In this document: one piece after another, positions 57,276 to 64,000 of the stretch
Position numbering within the stretch: position 1 is the first letter of the stretch
Layout: every line of letters starts with the position of its first letter
Source of the DNA: Galaxea fascicularis
Taxonomy: Eukaryota > Cnidaria > Anthozoa > Scleractinia > Euphylliidae
Reading direction: 5' to 3'
NCBI GenBank assembly: GCA_948470475.1
Contig: OX419344.1
Span: 21,761,725 to 21,825,724 of the forward strand
Length of the DNA stretch: 64,000 nucleotides
The notes under the pieces: generated by a model
Told to the model about the DNA's origin: nothing
Seen by the model: only the letters and a program-made list of their open reading frames with translations
The model's database searches: none
Program-made: the position numbers and the translations under genes

Positions 57276-57482
57276 GTCAGAGAAAACCAGGCAAGGGTGA
57301 AAGATGGGGGTTGGCCAATTGACTTCAAACTTTCACCATTTAATGCCTGTCCAAAATGATAAAGAAAGATGGTGTTTAGAGATTTCTCTGGTATTTGCTT
57401 TCCTACTTTGACCACCCCCCTTGTTTTGGCCTTCACCGACCCTGAAGTCACGCTAAATATGTGCCAAGTTTGATGCTAAATA
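57276..57482 (-). repeat. Inverted arm, left copy
   Basis: About 207 bases whose reverse complement is found at 60081-60294 with roughly nine tenths identity by eye. On the minus strand an open frame (SVKAKTRGVVK..., IPEKSLNTIFLYHFGQ) runs through it and is kept in the right copy. The two could be long terminal inverted repeats of a 3-kb element or two separate insertions in opposite directions. Confidence 0.75.
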
Positions 57483-57851
57483 TGCTAAATAAGTTTGTAT
57501 GCTAACTACGTCACAATGAAATATATACATGTAAAATGTTTGATGAAAACTAAAATAACAGTAATTAATTTAAATATGAAATACATACCTATAAAATTAA
57601 TAAAAAGCTAAAAGCAGAAGTAGTAATCTAAAATCTAACAGTAATCAATTTAAAAGTACACATACCGGTAGTTGCTGATTCTGTGTCTCGACATTGAGAT
57701 TGCTGTTACATCAAAAATAAAGTCTTTGAAATAATCCCTGGCAGTAAGCTGTTTTGTAGTTCACCAAGTTCCATAATATAGAGCCTTGATAGGCTAATGA
57801 GTGTTTCATATATCTGCTTTTGTATCTGTAGATGGCTGCTACCTTGTGCCC
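57483..57851. other. AT-rich DNA next to LINE fragment
   Basis: Probably includes the 3' UTR of the minus-strand LINE fragment at 57852-58109, but no microsatellite tail is clear. Confidence 0.35.
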
Positions 57852-58109
57852 TCACAGCGAGTAGCAGTTGTCTCGTTTACTAAAAATATTTCCACATAAA
57901 CTGTCAGGTAATACATGTATATTTTTGTTTGTGTTGTACATTAATTTAAATATTTCCAGTTTATAACTTAATTTGATTGTTAACCAATTCACAGTTTCCA
58001 TTACTTCACTGGATGCCATGTCCTTAGATGAATTAAAAATAATCCTGGTGGCCCTACAGTGCAGTCTTTCAATTGAATTAATTATGTCTGAATTACAACA
58101 CGACCCCAC
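57852..58109 (-). pseudogene. LINE reverse-transcriptase C-terminal fragment
   Basis: The minus-strand frame reads GSCCNSDIINSIERLHCRAT followed by RIIFN. This is the pattern of the thumb/C-terminal region of CR1-like reverse transcriptases (WGxC... I..I..LQ.RA.RII). No catalytic domain precedes it, so this is a 5'-truncated remnant. It lies between the two inverted arms. Confidence 0.7.
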
Positions 58110-58161
58110 AAAACAAGGACATAATTTATCGATGGTAAAAAGACACTAAAAATAGAATTTC

Positions 58162-58237
58162 GGTAGTGCTAACCATTGGTTAAGTTATATTTAAACCTAT
58201 AGGTTGTCATGGCATTTAACCCTGGTTAGCACTAACC
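58162..58237. mobile_element. 76-bp palindromic MITE-like unit
   Basis: ggtagtgctaaccattggttaa and ttaaccctggttagcactaacc are inverted with few mismatches around a 32-base AT-rich loop. It directly adjoins the start of the LINE fragment region. Confidence 0.65.
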
Positions 58238-60080
58238 ACATCTTGAGCAACTTGGTCCAGGTTAGTGTCTGATTGAGGTGTTACCTGACCAGGGCCTACA
58301 GAGCAATTTTTAAAGTGTGTGGGACCACTCCTGCCTCTTCAACTGACATGAGGGGGCTGACTCTAAAAATGGTTAAAACAGGACTAATTCATAAGACTCA
58401 TAAGACTTATTCTGTCAGACGTGGATGTTTTAGTATCCGTGAGGACTGCCAGACTTTTAGCCAAGAACTATTATCCATGAAAGTACTTTTCATTTTTTAA
58501 AGTGTATTTTACTTAGTTTGTCTTTTTTTTTTTTGCAAAAAGTGGGGGCCCCTCCCTCTGTGCAGTCCATGCTGAAATTCACAAGATTTCAGTAGACAAC
58601 CTTGTTCGATGTCATATGCTTGCCATATCGTGCAGAATCCACTCATGTCAGTGACCTGTGACCTGGAAATAATTTGGCAAACTGATTGTGAAACATCTAC
58701 GTCAACAACAGCAGCTCAACTTCCTTTCAGACCTCCGAGAAACTCATGGCACACTTCATGTTTCTCATTCACCCACTTAAGTTCTGATGTGGTTACATAT
58801 ATCCTTGTCAGCTTGAGGGTCAGAGGAGGTGTAGCTGATTAACAGCTGGAGCCATTCTCAAGTTTTAGAGAAATATAATGTTCTGTTAGTTTAGCAGGGT
58901 TCTCCAGTTTAGTTGAAGTCATGTACGTTCTCTCCAAACTTCTCCACTTTAAGGGCTCTGAAGAGGCTCATCAAGTGAACCTTAATTTTTGGGAACAAAA
59001 AGATAGTTTCTGCAAACCTAAGCATTGTAAACAGCTATCTTGTTCATTAACAGTCATAAAATAATATTATTATACAACTTGTAAACACTTATAGAGCTGG
59101 TAAAATAAGCAACTTGCTTCTGTGGAACTTCTGCTCAGAATCAAAAGACCCTGATAGGTAAAACAAAATAGATTTTGTGGGTAATGAATACCATCCAGGT
59201 AATTATCGATGTCTGTTTTGTGTGATATACCTGATTGGTCAGATGCCTGTCAATTGTTCCGCCCTATAATTATTATGGATAATATTTCTGCAGGGATTTG
59301 TAAATTGGAAATGGTTTTAGTCCTTCCCTAGTGATTCTATGTACTGCAGTTTTTTTTAAAATTGATATCACGAAAGATGACTACGTAATGCCATCAATAA
59401 TTGATCCTCTGTACGATTGACAGTCAATCTCCATTCTTTTGAATAAAAAAAGGTGATACTTTAAAGTAAGATCACAGTTTAAGGTAATGCTCTATATACA
59501 AAAATATGTTTAAGTTTTAACCAAGGCCAACTATTTTATTGTAAGTAAATAGCCCATAACTTTGCGAAAAACTGGGGCTACTGTTCGCGGTATATTACAA
59601 TTTATTTTATTTTAGAGTGTGTGAGGTATTAATTCTGTTGTGTTTAAATCGTAAACAGCATTGTAATGGTAATAAGCTATAATATAGCAATAATTATATA
59701 TCACGAGAGTTGAGAGATGTTCAATGATTTCAATGAGGAAATTGCTTACAAATGTTGCCAGGAAATACACTGGTACATCACTAACATTTAGCATGGTTCA
59801 TGCACACACATTTTAACAGCTCAAGTTACAGTTCACTGATTTTAGTAGTAAGACGTTAGACTTGCAAATTATTGTGAGACTGTTAGAAAACAACTCCACA
59901 AATCTGAGAAAAGTCACTCTCAAATTAGGTCCAAATTAGCATACACCATTTTCATGCATGGGACAAAATTTTGAAAATCTTAGAAAAATTCAATTTTTTT
60001 TGTGCTTGAAGAACGTAATATATCCTGTAAGCAACACAAACAACTGACGTGAGTCCCCAGAAATGATGCGAAATGTGTTT
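58238..60080. other. Intergenic DNA between the inverted arms
   Basis: Short frames only; no recognised protein, RNA or bounded repeat. If the arms are terminal repeats of one element, this would be its interior. Confidence 0.4.
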
Positions 60081-60294
60081 TATTTAGCATCAAACTTGGC
60101 ATATACACTGTACTAAGCGTGACTTCAGGGTCGGTGAAGGCCAAAACAAAGGGGGTGGTCAAAGAAGGAAAGGAAATACCAGAAAAATCCCTAAATACCA
60201 TCTTTCTTTATCATTTCGGACAGGTATTAAATGGTGAAAGTTTGAAGTCAATTAGCCAACCCCCATCTTTCACCCCTGCCTGGTTTTCTCTGAC
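60081..60294 (+). repeat. Inverted arm, right copy
   Basis: Reverse-complement partner of 57276-57482. The open frame SVKAKTKGVVK... is kept on this strand, with conservative-looking changes. The outermost sequence shared by both arms begins gtcagagaaaaccagg and ends near the word tttgatgctaaat. Confidence 0.75.
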
Positions 60295-61497
60295 AATGAC
60301 TCTCAACTTTTACAAGTGTCACATTTAGTAAAGACGAGAGGAATTGCTGCTGTTGTTGTTTTTGTTATTCTGCTCAGCCGTGGTTCCAAATTGCTGCTTC
60401 AAATATTCTTCTGAGACAAGGCTCATGTGTTGATCACAGATGAGATTGTTAAATTTTATAAATTTTGAGCAGTAATGTATTGGCAAGAAATTTTTTTTAT
60501 GTCTATTACAGATAAGTATTGTCCGTGCAACTTTGATGTTTGAGTAACAAAGCCCCCAGGCGAGATTAAACTTTTGTTGGGAAATAATGCTGAAGATTTG
60601 AATAACACTAAAATTCTCTCAAGGGTGACTTTTAGAAGTAAACCTTTGTATTCTTATTCCAGAATAAGGCCAGTTGAATGCAACCTAACTTATCTTTATG
60701 TTTCATGTCATTACAGAGTTGATATGTCAAAACGAAATGTGTGTTCATGGTGGTTTTGTACTCGGCTATTTTTTTTTTTCACCCTTTGTACAAATGACTC
60801 TACTTGTCATTGCCCTATTTTCTGTTTCTCGGGAACATGAGCGCATGACTGCAAATGTTTTTTGTTTTTCCTTACTTTGATACCATTCATAGAAATTTAG
60901 TTGCTGGAGAGTTTGCTAGCATTTCCAAGTTAAACAATTTTTTAAAAATTTTCATGAAACTTATAAAAGTGAGAAATTACATTTTTAAATGATGTTTTCA
61001 TTGCCGTTGGTGTTTGCATCACTTAACCTTCCTTTGTCCGTAGGGAAATTCAATTGGTTTTAAAAAAGCAAGAGGAATAATGTTGGAGAATCAATTTCTG
61101 ATAATTGTTTTGTAATACTGTAATGGTGACAAGCCACTTCTAGTAGATCCCAGTTTTTTAAGATAAGTTTTTTTGTCATCAACCTCAAATTTTCACTTGC
61201 GCAATGAAGTAGTGCACTGTTGCACCACTTACGTTCAAATAAAAAATATCCAGCTTTTAGCTGTTTAATATAATGCAGGCCAGTGCTTTTCACTTTGAGC
61301 TAAGGATACATTCAATGTTTATGTTGCAGTGTCTGATTGTCAAAAACCTATTAGGTGCTTTTGAATGGTTGAGCCTTGATTACTTTTATAAATTATATGA
61401 ATAATTGTTGTTCGTTTTTATTGAAGCTTGTTTTGTGGGAAAAATTCATTTGTGCTACAGATATGGAATTTGTATGTGTACTCAAATGGTGACGAGT
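60295..61497. other. Intergenic DNA without a supported gene
   Basis: AT-rich, with short frames and T runs. No feature with defined limits. Confidence 0.45.
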
Positions 61498-61615
61498 GAA
61501 ATTAGGGAATAATTTCACTTGCGTTTTGTCCAAATTCTAATAATTTCCCGAGCCCAAAGGCTCGGGAAATTATTAGAATTTGGACAAATCACAAGTGAAA
61601 TTATTCCCTAATTTC
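61498..61615. repeat. Near-perfect hairpin, 57-bp arms and 4-bp loop
   Basis: The left arm (61498-61554) and right arm (61559-61615) match at 55 of 57 positions when inverted, with only caaa between them. The arm ends are gaaattagggaataatttc outside and aatttcccgagcc inside. It is non-coding. It could be a tiny MITE or one end of a larger palindromic element. Confidence 0.9.
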
Positions 61616-61640
61616 ATGAGCAAAAAATTTGATTACCTAT

Positions 61641-62198
61641 TAATATCATGGGTGACAAATTACACTTACAATCGTGGGATTTTGACTTGTTTATTGTATC
61701 GAGAACTCCACGCATTGAAATGCTCAAAGCGTACTTTCGGCTGAAGTTCACAATTGTTTGAATTTTTCGACAAAAAGCCCTTTGAAATCCTTCTTGCTGT
61801 TTACAAAATGTTTCAAAGTTGCGTCAACTGTCAAATCTTTGTTACATGATTCGCTATAGTCATGAATGAACTGAAAGCGACGCCCGTGTAAAATGCGCCT
61901 AAAATCCGATCACGGTCATCTGTGTATTTGTCTCCGTGTTAACACATTTTGAAGTATAAATTGTCGCTAAAAGTTTATTATATGGCCAAAGCAAACTGGA
62001 CTAGATGAAATTCAAGCAAAAATGTACAAAGTTAAAACTTTAAGAGCTCGTAAGCACATCCATAACATCTTTGAACCTGGAGCGCCATCTTGACACAAAA
62101 CATTGCCATGGCAATTTTGTAATTTCACATGTGAAATTATAAATTAACTCTTAAATTTTGCGCCAAAATTAAGGAGTAATTTGTCACCCATGGTATTA
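61641..62198. mobile_element. 558-bp element with 23-bp terminal inverted repeats
   Basis: taatatcatgggtgacaaat (start 61641, with tac after it) is inverted at 62176-62198 with one mismatch in 23. There is no ORF of note inside. A small palindrome, aatttcacatgtgaaatt, lies near 62125. It is a non-autonomous DNA-transposon-like element, 25 bases from the hairpin at 61498-61615. Confidence 0.75.
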
Positions 62199-62977
62199 TC
62201 ACATTAATTTTGTTGACTGATATTTGTTGTACAGAATGAATTTCCTTCCACCAACAGTGTGGAACCTCTTCATGTAAGGATCAGGATTTCTTTCCTTTTA
62301 TCTCAACCCTAGCTTTCTTGAGGATTTGATTCAAAATGAAGTCATAAAAACTGTCAGTTGCATGAACTCGTTCAGTTACTTTCATTATATTTTATCACAT
62401 GTGGTGAGGATAACTACCCACCCCTTGCATTTCAGCATTGAGGCAAACAATTATTATTATTGTTCTTATCAAAGAACTTTCTTATTTTTTTTTTCTTAGC
62501 AATTCATGGTCCATTGGATGCCATTATTGTTTCCAGTGTTTCACTCAGGAGAGATCAACTGACTGATGGACTGACTGGCCAGTGGCTTGAGGGATGGCTG
62601 ATTGCTGCCTGCACACCGATCAGTGAGACTGCTTTTTTTTTCTTTTCTTTTTCTTTTTTCTTTCTTTTTTTTTTTTTGCTGTGATGCGTGCAATTCACAT
62701 TTCTCTTTTGCTTCCAACCTAAAAACAGTTTTGCAAAGTGAATACAGTAAGATCTTTGAGCAAGACTTGGTTTCACCCTTCACCCCTGTGAAATTGTCTA
62801 AAAATATATCATAATAATAATGATAATTATTTGAAGCTTTTTTGCCATTTTTTTTTTGTGGTTGAATTGATAGTTTATTTTCAAACATGAAAACATGCCA
62901 AGTTTGTACAACCAAAAGAGTTACTGTGAAGTATATATGAAATAATTCATATTTGTACTGCGGTTGTAGATGCAAGT

Positions 62978-63008
<31 letters not shown>

Positions 63009-63043
63009 TTAAGCAACTGGAAAGAAGAAGCCTGAAAAAATCA

Positions 63044-63044
<1 letters not shown>
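62199..63044. other. AT-rich DNA with polypyrimidine tract
   Basis: Holds a C/T tract of about 48 bases, nearly all T (62631-62678). Open frames here, on both strands, come from this tract. The left part of the SINE-related repeat (from about 62968) begins inside this interval. Confidence 0.45.
62631..62678 (+). repeat. T-rich polypyrimidine tract
   Basis: A nearly pure T run with interspersed C. It is simple sequence and generates artificial Phe- or Lys-rich open frames. Confidence 0.85.
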
Positions 63045-63077
<33 letters not shown>

Positions 63078-63140
63078 GATACCGGTGCGATGCTCTACCA
63101 ACTGAGCTATGAAGCCACACATTGGGAGCGAGGTCAATTT
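62968..63140 (-). mobile_element. tRNA-like SINE copy (family 2)
   Basis: Related to the 250-base units at 38301-39124. It shares the run aagcctgaaaaaat...cagg next to the tRNA-like part and ttgggagc beyond it. The copy is single and diverged from the array. Confidence 0.75.
63045..63116 (-). other. tRNA-like segment with complete cloverleaf, Thr-type anticodon GGT
   Basis: 72 bases on the minus strand fold as a tRNA. Acceptor GGCTTCA pairs with TGAAGCC, and the D-arm is GCTC...GAGC. The anticodon arm has loop CCGGTAT (anticodon GGT), and T-arm ACGGG pairs with CCCGT around TTCGAAT. The A-box and B-box are consensus-like. The anticodon stem has a mismatch, and the segment lies inside a SINE-like repeat, so it is probably a SINE head rather than a working tRNA-Thr gene. 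Confidence 0.6.
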
Positions 63141-64000
63141 ATTCTACCTTGATGCAGGAAAATTACACAACTGAACCATAAACTAAGGTTATTTTGGCCT
63201 CTTAAGTGCACCAGAGCAACACATAGGAATGGTGTTTAGGAGATTTTGAGAATGCACCCTCATTATGTCAGTCCCAAGATTGATCAGTATAGTATTTCTC
63301 TCTATTTTTTCAGCAATTAGTTAAGGGTAATGAGAATATTGAATGTCGACAATTAGGGAAGACTACTGATGTCTTCTAGCCTTCAGGAACCATTCAAAAT
63401 GGAGAATCTACAATTTGGTCTTTGAACTGAAAGGGTTTATTCACAGTCATTTTAAGGTATTAATCACAAAGTTGTTTTTGGAAAAGTGGTTTGTGTTTCA
63501 ATAGTCTCTCTCTCTTGCAACGTAAACCATAGATATGTAGGATTTAAAATTGAATTTCCCTACAGCTGTATGTCTTGTTGTCAGCCATTTTTAGTATTGT
63601 CAGTGTCATTTCACGGCATAATAGTGGTTGGCTAAAGCTGATGGACCTCACAGGAAAACATCCAAGCCTGACAGAAGAAGGCTTATGAACTAAGCTGAGT
63701 TAGATGCATTTTAACTAATTTTAGAGTCAACCCCCTCCTCTCAGTTGAAGAGACAGGGCAGCCTCCTACAGACCCTATATTAGCTTCCTTCTTCTGTGCT
63801 CTGGGTTCTATTGGATTGGAGCCTTAGTCTGTCCTCATTTCATATTCCAACTTTGAAATCCAAGTCTGTTTTATCTGTTTTCTTTATTCAAGATGAGGGA
63901 AGTTACACACAGACAATTTTCCAACATCTGTGTTAAATTTTCAGAACTTGGTCTTTTAAGTTATCATTTCAGTAGCAATTGTTAATTCGCCTTGGGTTTT
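63117..64000. other. 3' end of window, no gene seen
   Basis: AT-rich DNA containing only the dispersed repeat at 63612-63695. No exon is supported up to the edge of the window. Confidence 0.45.
63612..63695 (+). repeat. Dispersed repeat, copy 2
   Basis: Same-strand partner of 653-737; see that entry for the shared words. The flanks differ completely, so this is a dispersed rather than a segmental repeat. Confidence 0.7.

Noticed and set aside
62460..62684. Plus-strand frame over the T-rich tract
   Set aside because: Half of it is poly-Phe from simple sequence. A possible acceptor before it (TTTCTTAG) has no partner exon and no recognisable product.

Overview
The window is animal nuclear DNA. 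The genes have GT-AG introns, and the space between them is AT-rich and packed with tRNA-derived SINEs, palindromic MITE-like elements and non-LTR retrotransposons (two with their microsatellite 3' tails visible, one a short fragment). There are no operons, Shine-Dalgarno sites or closely packed ORFs. The repeat mix (tRNA-like SINEs, foldback MITEs, CR1/L2-type LINEs, a Penelope-like relic with a GIY-YIG domain) would suit a marine invertebrate, most likely a cnidarian such as a stony coral. That placement is inference; no diagnostic marker gene is present.

Two very large plus-strand coiled-coil genes dominate. Gene 1 is represented by its last exon (6753-17738), an uninterrupted 10,986-base exon of 3,661 codons. 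Its 5' exons were not found and may lie before the window. Gene 2 (40273-50929) appears complete: exons 40273-40617, 41901-42026, 42382-42901 and 43422-50929 join in frame to a 2,832-residue protein, nine tenths of it in the last exon. Both proteins are almost pure heptad-repeat alpha helix, broken at intervals by short hydrophobic/proline or Ser-x-x-Tyr hinge segments, and both end in a non-helical tail rich in serine and basic residues. Gene 1 also has six and a half tandem units of about 110 residues before its tail. They look like tandem paralogues of a family of giant structural or scaffold coiled coils. I cannot assign a name or cellular role.

Layout: 1-6032, gene-poor flank with small repeats; 6033-6643, a foldback element about 110 bases before the gene 1 exon; 6753-18436, gene 1 last exon and 3' UTR; 18437-40160, repeat-rich intergenic DNA holding a MITE, a SINE, a Penelope-like fragment split by a TA-flanked MITE, a decayed CR1-type LINE, a LINE with an intact 1,024-codon endonuclease/reverse-transcriptase ORF, and a 250-base tandem array of tRNA-like SINE units; 40161-51473, gene 2; 51474-64000, repeat-rich DNA with several palindromic elements, a LINE fragment, a pair of inverted 210-base arms 2.6 kb apart, one unrecognised possible terminal exon (55961-56386) and further tRNA-like copies.

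The most unusual content is the pair of giant-exon coiled-coil genes with shared hinge motifs and a tandem-repeat rod. Next are the 57-base-arm hairpin at 61498-61615 and the exact 250-base tRNA-like array at 38301-39124.
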